Assembly: GCA_902522365.1 (NCBI GenBank)
Contig: CABYVH010000004.1
Location: 1-45,229 of the forward strand
Length of the DNA: 45,229 nt
Reading direction: 5' to 3'
Origin: an uncultured Pelagibacteraceae bacterium
Lineage (GTDB): Bacteria; Pseudomonadota; Alphaproteobacteria; Pelagibacterales; Pelagibacteraceae
In this document: positions 36,940-45,229 of the stretch, piece after piece
Position numbering within the stretch: the first letter of the stretch is position 1
Layout of the letters: each line of letters begins with the position of its first letter
Program-made: the position numbers and the translations under genes
The notes under the pieces: model-generated
Databases searched by the model: none
What the model saw: only the letters and a program-made list of their open reading frames with translations
Told to the model about the DNA's origin: nothing

Positions 36940-39162
36940 ATGAAAATTAACAAAGTAGTAGTCATAGGATCAGGCACAATGGGTAGCGGAATAGCTGCTC
37001 AATTATGTAATGCAAATGTTCCAGTAACATTATTAGACTTAACCACTGAAATTTCTGAAAAAGCTAGAGAGAGAATTTTAAAATCAAGGCCTCCCTTATT
37101 AATAGATAAATCAAAAATTAATAATATTAATGTTGGTAATATAAATGATAATTTCAACGAAGTAAGTGAAGCCGATTGGATTGTTGAAGCAGTTGTCGAG
37201 AGAATTGATATTAAACATAATATTTATGAAAAAATTTTTAAACAAAGAAAAAAAGGTTCAATAGTTTCTTCAAATACATCTTCTATCCCAATTAAAGTCC
37301 TTTCAGAAAAACTTTCAGATGATGAAAAGAAAGATTTTTGTATAACTCACTTTTTTAACCCAGTTAGGTATATGGATTTATTAGAAATTGTGAAAAATGA
37401 GAATAATGATTTAGATCAAATAAATTCACTTAAAAGTTTTTGTGAAAAAGATTTAGGTAAAGGAACATTAATTTGTAATGACACTCCAGGATTTTTAGGA
37501 AATAGAATAGGTGTCTACGCTATGCAAGTGGCCATGACGGAGGCTTTTAAAATGAAATTAACAATTGAAGAAGCAGATGCAGTTTTTGGAAGACCAATGG
37601 GAATACCAAAAACAGGTGTTTTTGGTCTTTATGATTTAATTGGAATTGATTTGATGGCCGATGTTTTAAAAAGTTTTATAAAAGAACTACCAGAAACAGA
37701 TGACTTTCAAATAGTAGCAAAAGAAATACCATTAGTTAAACAACTTATAGAAACTGGGTACACTGGAAGAAAAGGAAAAGGTGGTTTCTATAGAATGAAT
37801 AAGTCTGATAATAAAAAAATTCTAGAGGGAATAAACCTAGAAACAGGGGAATATTCACTATCTAAAAAGTTCAATTTAGGATCACATAAAATGGATATTG
37901 TTGGTCTTATAAACAGAAAAGATAAATACGGCGAATATGCATGGTCTGTAATCTCTAAAATTATTAAATATGCTTCATCTTTAGTTCCAGGCATTACAGA
38001 TAAATTTAATGATATCGACGAAGCAATGAGACTAGGGTTTAACTGGTCTAAGGGACCTTTTGAAATGTTAAAAGAAATCGGTGTTAAGGATTTTTTTGAA
38101 AGAATAGATGCATTTGAAAACAATAAGTTTCTTGAAAGCTTATCACAAAGTAAAGACGAAAATTTTTATGGTGAAAGACAACAATACACTGATTTAGAAA
38201 CTTTAGGAAAAATAAAACCTAAAGCAACTAAATTAGATAAAAATAACTCTGCTGAGATCTATAGATTTGATGATTTTAATATTGTTGAATTCACAACTAA
38301 GGCTAATGCTTTAGATTATGACTCAATGGATAGCTTAAAAAATGCAACAGACAAACCTTTAATAATAATAAATGAGGCAATGCAATTTTCAGCAGGTGTA
38401 AATTTGTCTTACACAATGAATTTTGCAGACAAAGGAGATTTTAAATCTATTGAAAAGTTTGTTAAATATTTTCAAGAGACCTGTAAACATTTAAAATATT
38501 CTAAATATCCAGTTGTATCAGCGCCATCAGGATTGGCATTGGGTGGTGGTTTTGAGGTTTTATGTCAAAGTAATTTCGTTGCATCCCATAACAATATTGT
38601 AGTTGGCTTAGTTGAGACTATGGTTGGATTAATTCCAGCAGGCGGAGGATGTAAAGAAATGCTTTGGAGATGGTCTCAAACTGAAGAAGCTAAAAATGAT
38701 TCTGATTATGCTCCTTTAAAAGTTTTTGATATTATTGGATATGCTAAAACTGCAACATCACCAATTGAAGCTGAACCATTAAAATATTTAAGACCAGAGG
38801 ATAAAAAAATAATGAGTAGAAATAGTTTATTACAGGTTTCTAAAGAGATAATTCAAAATAATAAATATTTTTCTCCTCCAGATGAATGTACATTTAAACT
38901 TTCTGGAAAAAGTGTTTATGACAAAATGGTAAAAATGTTAGAAAAATTATACAATGAAAAAATTATTCTTGATCATGGTATGGAAGTTGGAAAAGAGCTA
39001 GCAAAAGTTTTAAGTGGTGGAGATACTACTTTAGAAAAAACTTTATCAGAGGATGATTTGTATAAATTAGAGTTAGATGCATTTATGAAGCTAATTGAGA
39101 CAGAAAAAACTCAAGAAAGAATTAAACATACATTGAAAACTGGTAAACCTCTGGTAAACTAA
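36940..39162 (+). CDS. Bifunctional 3-hydroxyacyl-CoA dehydrogenase/enoyl-CoA hydratase family protein (HAD domain N-terminal)
   Basis: VVVIGSGTMGSGIAAQLCNANVPVTLLDL NAD motif; THFFNPVRYMDLLEIV; C-terminal crotonase-like SAPSGLALGGGFEVLCQSNFVASHNNIVVGLVETMVGLIPAGGG. Confidence 0.9.
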   Translation: MKINKVVVIGSGTMGSGIAAQLCNANVPVTLLDLTTEISEKARERILKSRPPLLIDKSKINNINVGNINDNFNEVSEADWIVEAVVERIDIKHNIYEKIFKQRKKGSIVSSNTSSIPIKVLSEKLSDDEKKDFCITHFFNPVRYMDLLEIVKNENNDLDQINSLKSFCEKDLGKGTLICNDTPGFLGNRIGVYAMQVAMTEAFKMKLTIEEADAVFGRPMGIPKTGVFGLYDLIGIDLMADVLKSFIKELPETDDFQIVAKEIPLVKQLIETGYTGRKGKGGFYRMNKSDNKKILEGINLETGEYSLSKKFNLGSHKMDIVGLINRKDKYGEYAWSVISKIIKYASSLVPGITDKFNDIDEAMRLGFNWSKGPFEMLKEIGVKDFFERIDAFENNKFLESLSQSKDENFYGERQQYTDLETLGKIKPKATKLDKNNSAEIYRFDDFNIVEFTTKANALDYDSMDSLKNATDKPLIIINEAMQFSAGVNLSYTMNFADKGDFKSIEKFVKYFQETCKHLKYSKYPVVSAPSGLALGGGFEVLCQSNFVASHNNIVVGLVETMVGLIPAGGGCKEMLWRWSQTEEAKNDSDYAPLKVFDIIGYAKTATSPIEAEPLKYLRPEDKKIMSRNSLLQVSKEIIQNNKYFSPPDECTFKLSGKSVYDKMVKMLEKLYNEKIILDHGMEVGKELAKVLSGGDTTLEKTLSEDDLYKLELDAFMKLIETEKTQERIKHTLKTGKPLVN

Positions 39163-39166
39163 TATT

Positions 39167-39388
39167 ATGGCAAATAGACCAACAAAAAAACAAGTAGATA
39201 ATGCAACAAAAATTCTAATATCTTGGAAGAAAAAAATGCCATTTTATTATGCTGCAGCTATTATAATTGCTTTAGTAATAATTCTAGTTTCTTCAAATTC
39301 AAATAAAGAGCTTTCCATGTATCAAAAAAATATCAATGATTTTAAAAAAGCAGCTGAATTTATTCATAAAAATAGCTCTAAAAATTGA
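39167..39388 (+). CDS. Small single-TM hypothetical protein
   Basis: 73 aa; one hydrophobic segment FYYAAAIIIALVIILVSS; 4 bp after upstream stop and overlapping the next gene's start. Confidence 0.6.
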   Translation: MANRPTKKQVDNATKILISWKKKMPFYYAAAIIIALVIILVSSNSNKELSMYQKNINDFKKAAEFIHKNSSKN

Positions 39389-40341
39389 AAGATAAAAATA
39401 AAAAACCAATCCAACCAGTAAGTGGAACAAAAGTACCAAGATATGCGGGACCATCAACTTTCGCTAGATTGCCTGAATTAAGAGATGTTGAAAGTTGTGA
39501 TGTAGCAATTGTAGGAGTTCCTTTTGACTCTGGAACTAGTTACAGACCTGGAGCACGATTTGGACCTCAAAGTATAAGGCAAGCTTCAAGGCATTTGAGA
39601 ACAAATTATCACCCAAGTTACGATGTTGAACCGTTTAAAGTGCAACAAGTTGCTGATGCAGGAGATATTGCCTGTAATCCATTTAATATTGATGAAGCTA
39701 TAAAACAAATAGAAGTTGGTGCTACAGATCTTTTAAATAAAGTAGGAGGGATTATTAGTCTTGGTGGCGATCATACAATAGCTGTTCCATTGCTTAGAGC
39801 AATTAATAAAAAGAATAAAGGTCCAGTTTCATTAGTCCATTTTGATGCTCACCTAGATACTTGGGATACTTATTTTGGAGCACCTTACACACACGGTACA
39901 CCATTTAGGAGAGCTAGAGAGGAAAATTTATTTTTAGATGATGCATCAATGCATGTTGGAATTAGAGGTCCACTCTATAGCAGGGAAGATATTAAAAATG
40001 ATGAAAGTTTTGGTTTTAAAATAATTCATTGTGATGAATTTCAAACAGAAGGTATAGATAAAATAGTAGAGAGAATTAGAAACAGAGTAGGAGACAATGC
40101 CTTATATTTGTCGATAGACATTGATGTCTTAGATCCAGCTTTTGCTCCTGGAACTGGTACACCTGAGATAGCAGGTATGACAACTAGAGAAATAGTAAAT
40201 GTAATAAGAGGATTGTCAGGCTTAAACTTAGTTTCAGCAGATGTAGTTGAGGTAGCACCTGCATACGATCATGCAGAAGTAACTTCTTTAGCAGCCGCAA
40301 CAATTGTTTATGAATTGACAAATTTGTTTGCAAAAGCCTAA
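39385..40341 (+). CDS. speB: Agmatinase/guanidinobutyrase-type ureohydrolase
   Basis: GGDHTIA, FDAHLDTWD, SIDIDVLDPAFAPGTGTPE manganese-binding motifs; TTG start overlapping upstream TGA. Confidence 0.85.
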   Translation: MKDKNKKPIQPVSGTKVPRYAGPSTFARLPELRDVESCDVAIVGVPFDSGTSYRPGARFGPQSIRQASRHLRTNYHPSYDVEPFKVQQVADAGDIACNPFNIDEAIKQIEVGATDLLNKVGGIISLGGDHTIAVPLLRAINKKNKGPVSLVHFDAHLDTWDTYFGAPYTHGTPFRRAREENLFLDDASMHVGIRGPLYSREDIKNDESFGFKIIHCDEFQTEGIDKIVERIRNRVGDNALYLSIDIDVLDPAFAPGTGTPEIAGMTTREIVNVIRGLSGLNLVSADVVEVAPAYDHAEVTSLAAATIVYELTNLFAKA

Positions 40342-40360
40342 AGAACAGATAGCTTAATAT

Positions 40361-41794
40361 ATGTTAGAAAAAAGAAATTTTTATATAAATGGTAAATGGG
40401 TAGAACCAAAAAATTCTAAAGATATTCAAGTAATAAATCCAGCTACGGAGAAAAGTTGTGCGGTTATTTCACTGGGTGGAAAAGAAGACGTTGATGATGC
40501 AGTATCAGCTGCAAAAACTGCTTTTCAAACTTGGGGTTTTACAAAAAAAGAGGAGAGGATTAAACTATTAGAAAAGTTTTATGAGCTATATAAAAAAAGA
40601 TGGAATGATACCACGGAGTCAATAATGATGGAAATGGGTGCTCCAAAAGATTTTGCATCCAAACTACAAACTGGTACAGGAGCCAGTCATACGAAATCAT
40701 TTATAAAGTATCTTAAAGCTTTTGATTTTGAAAAACCTTTAGGAGATCACGCACAAGATCAGAGAATACTTTATGAACCTAAAGGAGTTTGTGTATTAAT
40801 AACTCCCTGGAATTGGCCAATGAATCAAGTTTGTTTAAAAGTAATCCCAGCTTTAGCAGCAGGGTGTACTATGATTTTAAAACCTTCTGAATTAGCTCCT
40901 TTATCATCAATGATACTTGCAGAGCTTATTGATGAAGCAGGTTTTCCAAAAGGTGTATTTAATTTAGTTAATGGAGATGGAGAAACTACAGGTAATGCAC
41001 TGACCAGTCACAAAGATGTAAATATGATATCTTTTACAGGTTCAACAAGAGCAGGAGCTTTAATTTCTCAAAACGCAGCAAAAGACTTTAAGAGAGTAAG
41101 TCTTGAATTAGGCGGAAAAGGAGCAAATATTATTTTTAAAGACGCAGATTCCGAGGCAATTGAAAGAGGAGCTGCAAGATGTTTTAGAAATTCAGGGCAG
41201 TCATGTAACGCACCTACAAGAATGCTGGTAGAAAAATCAATTTATGATGATGCAATTAATAGATTAAAAAAATTTGCTAATGAATATAAAGTTGATGTTC
41301 CTCAAAAAGAAGGGGACCATATAGGTCCAGTAATATCAGAAACTCAATATAATAAAATTCAAGGTTTAATTAAAAAGGGTATAGATGAAGGTGCTAATTT
41401 AATAGCAGGAGGACCTGGAAAACCTGATGGTTTTGAAGATGGTTATTATGTAAAGCCAACTGTTTTTGCTGATGTAAATAATAATATGGAAATTGCCAGA
41501 ACTGAGATTTTTGGTCCAGTATTATCGGTAATTCCATTTGAAACAGAAGAAGAGGCAATAGAAATCGCAAATGATACTCCTTATGGTTTAACAAACTATA
41601 TTCAAACTGAAGATCAAGAAAAAGTAAAAAGAGTTGCAAGAAAACTTAGATCAGGAATGATAGTTGCAAATACTGCCTCACTTGCTGTAGACGCTCCATT
41701 TGGAGGATTTAAACACTCTGGAATAGGAAGAGAAGGTGGAAAAGAAGGCTTATTAGAATTTTTAGAAGTAAAATCTATTGGTGGTTGGAATTAA
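40361..41794 (+). CDS. NAD(P)-dependent aldehyde dehydrogenase (paralogue of 13438-14868)
   Basis: FTGSTRAGALI, LELGGKGANIIF, NSGQSCNAPTRM, EIFGPVLSVIPFETEEEAIEIANDTPYGL. Confidence 0.92.
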   Translation: MLEKRNFYINGKWVEPKNSKDIQVINPATEKSCAVISLGGKEDVDDAVSAAKTAFQTWGFTKKEERIKLLEKFYELYKKRWNDTTESIMMEMGAPKDFASKLQTGTGASHTKSFIKYLKAFDFEKPLGDHAQDQRILYEPKGVCVLITPWNWPMNQVCLKVIPALAAGCTMILKPSELAPLSSMILAELIDEAGFPKGVFNLVNGDGETTGNALTSHKDVNMISFTGSTRAGALISQNAAKDFKRVSLELGGKGANIIFKDADSEAIERGAARCFRNSGQSCNAPTRMLVEKSIYDDAINRLKKFANEYKVDVPQKEGDHIGPVISETQYNKIQGLIKKGIDEGANLIAGGPGKPDGFEDGYYVKPTVFADVNNNMEIARTEIFGPVLSVIPFETEEEAIEIANDTPYGLTNYIQTEDQEKVKRVARKLRSGMIVANTASLAVDAPFGGFKHSGIGREGGKEGLLEFLEVKSIGGWN

Positions 41795-42978
41795 TTCAAA
41801 GATTTATTTTTTACACCATCTAAAAAACTAATACATTTTTTAATTTCAGATAGTTTTATAAACTCATCAATCTTATGAGCTTGCTTTATAGATCCTGGTC
41901 CACATACAACTGTACTTATCCCTATCTCTTGAAATAGTCCTGCTTCAGTTCCAAATGAAACCACTTCTCTAGAATTATCTCCAGTTATACTTGAAACAAA
42001 TTCGCATGCCTCTGAATTAGAAATTCTATCAAAACCAGTTATTTCACCAATAATATATTTTTTAATTGAGGATTCTGAATAAATTTTTTTCATTTCAGGT
42101 AAAAGAATTTCTTTAGTAAATTTATCTATTTCATTATTTAAAAAAATTCCATCTTCTTTAATTACTGGTCTTGTTTCCCAGTTCACATGACATTTGTCTG
42201 CAATTACATTATGTGCTATGCCCCCAAAAATTCCACCAACCTGCAAAGTTGAGTATGGAGGATCAAAGATAGAGTCTTTAAGTTGCCTTTCTTTAAGTCT
42301 TTCTTTTAGTTCTAATAGTTTATTTACATATCTTGCTGCAAATTCAACTGCACTCACACCTTTATCTGGTTGAGAACTATGACCTGCAAGACCTTCAAAA
42401 TAAGTGGTATATTCGTAGCACCCTTTGTGTGCATCTATGATTTTCATATTAGTCGGTTCACCTACAATGCAAATACAATCATGTATTTCTCTTTTTTTTA
42501 ATTCTTTAATTAAAATAGGCGCACCTTTGCAAGCAGTTTCCTCATCAAAAGTAAATGAGAAGTGAATATCTCTATCCAAATTAGACGAAGAGAAAATAGG
42601 GGCATATGCCAATGCACATGCTATAAATCCTTTCATATCACATGAGCCTCTACCAAATAGTTTATCTTCTTTAATTGTTGCATCAAAAGGATCTGTTGCC
42701 CATCCTTTAGAAACAGGAACTACATCAGTATGACCAGATAAAATAATTGGTTTTTTTTTGCTCTCTTTTTTAGCTTTAATAGTTGAAAATAAATTTACTC
42801 TTTCTTCTTCTTCATCATATGTTCTAAAGGATACCGCACCCAATGAATTTAAAATATTATCACAATAGTCAATTAATTGAGTATTGTTTTCACCAGATAT
42901 AGTTTTAAATGCAATTAAATCTTTCAGTATCTTAATAGAATTCCTATATATCTCTTCTAATTTATTTCCTGTACTCAT
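41791..42978 (-). CDS. argE: M20 family acetylornithine deacetylase-like protein
   Basis: SGHTDVVPV, GRGSCDMKGFIACAL, FTFDEETACKGAP; the two stops overlap in a shared TTAA. Confidence 0.82.
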   Translation of the reverse strand: MSTGNKLEEIYRNSIKILKDLIAFKTISGENNTQLIDYCDNILNSLGAVSFRTYDEEEERVNLFSTIKAKKESKKKPIILSGHTDVVPVSKGWATDPFDATIKEDKLFGRGSCDMKGFIACALAYAPIFSSSNLDRDIHFSFTFDEETACKGAPILIKELKKREIHDCICIVGEPTNMKIIDAHKGCYEYTTYFEGLAGHSSQPDKGVSAVEFAARYVNKLLELKERLKERQLKDSIFDPPYSTLQVGGIFGGIAHNVIADKCHVNWETRPVIKEDGIFLNNEIDKFTKEILLPEMKKIYSESSIKKYIIGEITGFDRISNSEACEFVSSITGDNSREVVSFGTEAGLFQEIGISTVVCGPGSIKQAHKIDEFIKLSEIKKCISFLDGVKNKSLN

Positions 42979-43003
42979 TTATTTTTAATTATATATTAAA
43001 TTT

Positions 43004-43345
43004 ATGAAAGAACAAATAACCTACGACATCTATGACAAAGTAGATATCAGAGTAGGAACAGTAATATCGGTAAAAAAAAATGAAAAAGCAAGGAAACCAT
43101 CTCTTGTTGTTGAGGTTGACTTTGGGAAAGATATAGGAATTAAGCAATCATCAGCACAAATAACTCATTATTATAATGAGGAAAATTTAGTTGGAAAACA
43201 AGTTGTTGGTATATGTAACTTTCCTGAAAAAAATATAGCAGGCATTGTATCACAGGTTTTAATACTTGGTTCTATAGATAAAGAAGGCAAAGTTGTTCTT
43301 GTTCATCCATCTCAAAAAGTTGATAATGGTTTGCCTGTAGCATAA
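43004..43345 (+). CDS. csaA: tRNA-binding domain protein CsaA
   Basis: 113 aa; VDIRVGTVISVKKNEKARKPSLVVEVDFG, KQSSAQIT, QVVGICNFPEKNIAGI. Confidence 0.88.
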   Translation: MKEQITYDIYDKVDIRVGTVISVKKNEKARKPSLVVEVDFGKDIGIKQSSAQITHYYNEENLVGKQVVGICNFPEKNIAGIVSQVLILGSIDKEGKVVLVHPSQKVDNGLPVA

Positions 43346-43347
43346 AT

Positions 43348-43938
43348 ATGCATCCTGAATTACTGTCTCTTTGCTTGTTTATGTTTGTAACAAGTTGCTC
43401 CCCTGGACCAAATAATATTGTTGCCTCTCACTCAGGATTTAATCATGGTTTTAAAAAAACAATCCCTTTGATGCTGGGAGTAATTTTTGGTTTTACATTT
43501 ATGTTAGCAGTAATTAACTTTGGATTAATAAATATATTTAAGCTTTATCCAATACTCCAAAAAGGTTTAATTTTAACAGGCACAATTTTTTTAATATATT
43601 TGTCCTACAAAATATCATTTTCAAAATCATCAAGTGAAAGTGATAATCTAAAACCTGTAAATTTTGTTGAAACATTTCTATATCAATTTTTAAATCCAAA
43701 AGGAGTAATAGTTGCTATAATTGCAGTTTCTACCTACGTAGAATCTGGTGATAACTTTATTTCCTATTCAATTTGGATACTAAGCATTGCTTTTTTATTT
43801 GCAGTTATTAGTATTATTTTTTGGACTATAATTGGAAAATTTATGAGGAAATTCGCGACAAATGAGAAATTTATTAAATGGTTTAATTATGTTATGTCGG
43901 CACTCTTATTAAGCTGTATTGCAACTTTTTATTACTAA
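43348..43938 (+). CDS. LysE family transporter
   Basis: SPGPNNIVASHSGFNHGFKKTIPLMLGVIFGF signature; 196 aa polytopic. Confidence 0.9.
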   Translation: MHPELLSLCLFMFVTSCSPGPNNIVASHSGFNHGFKKTIPLMLGVIFGFTFMLAVINFGLINIFKLYPILQKGLILTGTIFLIYLSYKISFSKSSSESDNLKPVNFVETFLYQFLNPKGVIVAIIAVSTYVESGDNFISYSIWILSIAFLFAVISIIFWTIIGKFMRKFATNEKFIKWFNYVMSALLLSCIATFYY

Positions 43939-43941
43939 ATT

Positions 43942-45229
43942 ATGAAACCAGGAAACCAAAATTCATTTAATTGTCTAAAGGAATTGTCAGTAAATGGAAA
44001 AAATTATTCTTTTTATTCATTAAAAGAAGCTGAAAAAAATGGTTTAGAAGGGATAAATAAATTACCAAAATCAATAAAAGTCTTACTTGAAAATCTTCTT
44101 AGATATGAAGACAATGTAACAGTAAATAAAGAGCAGATTTTGGCGATTAAAGAGTGGTTAAATTCAAAAAAATCTAAAACCGAAATTGCATATAGACCAG
44201 CAAGAGTGCTTCTGCAAGACTATACAGGAATTCCTGCTGTGGCTGATTTGGCTGCAATGAGAGATACGGTTAAGGAAAAGAATAAAGATCCAGATACCAT
44301 CAATCCTCTTTCTTCAGTTGATCTTGTAATAGATCATTCTGTTCAAGTTGATAAGTTTGCAACTAAGAATTCATTAAAAGAAAATGTTGATATTGAGTTT
44401 GATAGAAACTTTGAGAGATATTCTTTTTTAAAATGGGGTCAGCAGGCTTTTAATAACTTTAGAATTGTTCCCCCAGGTACAGGAATTTGTCACCAAGTAA
44501 ATTTAGAATATTTATCAAAGGTAGTGTGGAATGAAAAATTTGAAGATAAAGAGTATTTATTTCCAGATACTCTAGTTGGAACTGATAGTCATACTACAAT
44601 GGTCAACGGTTTATCAGTACTAGGTTGGGGAGTAGGAGGAATTGAAGCAGAAGCAGGTATGCTGGGACAACCTATATCAATGTTGATACCAGAAGTAGTT
44701 GGTTTTGAAATGAAAAATAAGCTTCCAGAAGGCACAACTGCTACAGACTTAGTTTTAACAGTAGTCAAAATGTTAAGAGACAAAGGTGTAGTTGGTAAAT
44801 TTGTAGAATTTTACGGAGAAGGTCTAAAAAATCTAACACTTGCTGATAGAGCAACTATTGCAAATATGGCGCCTGAGTATGGTGCTACTTGTGGTTTTTT
44901 TCCAATTGATGAAGAAACTTTAAAATATTTAGAATTTTCAGGAAGATCAAAAGAGAATATTCAAATTGTAGAAAAATATGCAAAAGCACAAAATTTATGG
45001 GCAAGCGATGATATTGTCTTTACTGATACTTTATCTTTAGACATGTCCTCGGTGGTTCCAACAATATCTGGACCAAAAAGACCTCAAGATAAAGTTCTTT
45101 TAACAGAAGCATCTAAAAATTTTATAAAAGTTTTTGAAGATGTGTGCAAAAAAACTGAACCAACAGTAGCAAAAGTTGCGGATTCAGATTTTGAGATTAA
45201 AGACGGAGATATATTAATAGCAGCTATTA
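43942..45229 (+). CDS. acnA: Aconitate hydratase AcnA, partial (C-terminus beyond window)
   Basis: Manual translation MKPGNQNSFNCLKELSVNGKNYSFYSLKEAEKNGL...RVLLQDYTGIPAVADLAAMRD...VPPGTGICHQVNLEYL...GTDSHTTMVNGLSVLGWGVGGIEAEAGMLGQP; open to window end. Confidence 0.95.
   Translation, partial: MKPGNQNSFNCLKELSVNGKNYSFYSLKEAEKNGLEGINKLPKSIKVLLENLLRYEDNVTVNKEQILAIKEWLNSKKSKTEIAYRPARVLLQDYTGIPAVADLAAMRDTVKEKNKDPDTINPLSSVDLVIDHSVQVDKFATKNSLKENVDIEFDRNFERYSFLKWGQQAFNNFRIVPPGTGICHQVNLEYLSKVVWNEKFEDKEYLFPDTLVGTDSHTTMVNGLSVLGWGVGGIEAEAGMLGQPISMLIPEVVGFEMKNKLPEGTTATDLVLTVVKMLRDKGVVGKFVEFYGEGLKNLTLADRATIANMAPEYGATCGFFPIDEETLKYLEFSGRSKENIQIVEKYAKAQNLWASDDIVFTDTLSLDMSSVVPTISGPKRPQDKVLLTEASKNFIKVFEDVCKKTEPTVAKVADSDFEIKDGDILIAAI

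Noticed and set aside
37788-38123. 111-aa minus-strand ORF opposite the FadJ-like gene
   Set aside because: Shadow ORF; no initiation signal or recognisable family.
1-45229. CRISPR array, prophage, transposon, defence island or tRNA gene
   Set aside because: No regularly spaced repeats, integrase/transposase or phage proteins, defence-type domains or tRNA cloverleaf with CCA end noticed by eye; a tRNAscan/Rfam scan would settle the RNA part.

Overview
AT-rich, gene-dense 45 kb window that looks like a streamlined marine alphaproteobacterial chromosome, most likely Pelagibacterales/SAR11 (inferred from gene content and codon style, not searched). It consists almost entirely of nutrient uptake and catabolism genes. 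There are three ABC importers: a ProU/OpuA-like betaine/proline system with two permease domains fused in one ORF, a Pot-like polyamine/opine-type system, and a Dpp-like peptide/nickel-type system with a fused double ATPase. Other genes include three EamA/DMT exporters, a LysE exporter, BioY, two homocysteine S-methyltransferase-like proteins, MsrA, two paralogous aldehyde dehydrogenases, an EutA/EutD(DoeA)-like pair, an agmatinase-family ureohydrolase, a FadJ-like bifunctional protein, ArgE-like, CsaA, and partial GDPD and aconitase at the edges. I saw no tRNA, rRNA, CRISPR, phage, transposase or recognisable transcription factor. The best candidate for an undescribed system is the tightly packed seven-gene minus-strand operon at 23196-30676: GcvT-like, peptidase E-like, FMN 2-hydroxyacid dehydrogenase, TPP decarboxylase-like, HIU-hydrolase/transthyretin-like, DmdA-like and thiolase. 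It is divergent from the Dpp-like transporter. Other notable signals are perfect inverted repeats directly after all three substrate-binding-protein genes (one with its T-tract running into the next start codon), a hairpin that can hide a Shine-Dalgarno, and an apparent Cys-to-His change at the first zinc-ligand position in both homocysteine methyltransferase-like proteins.
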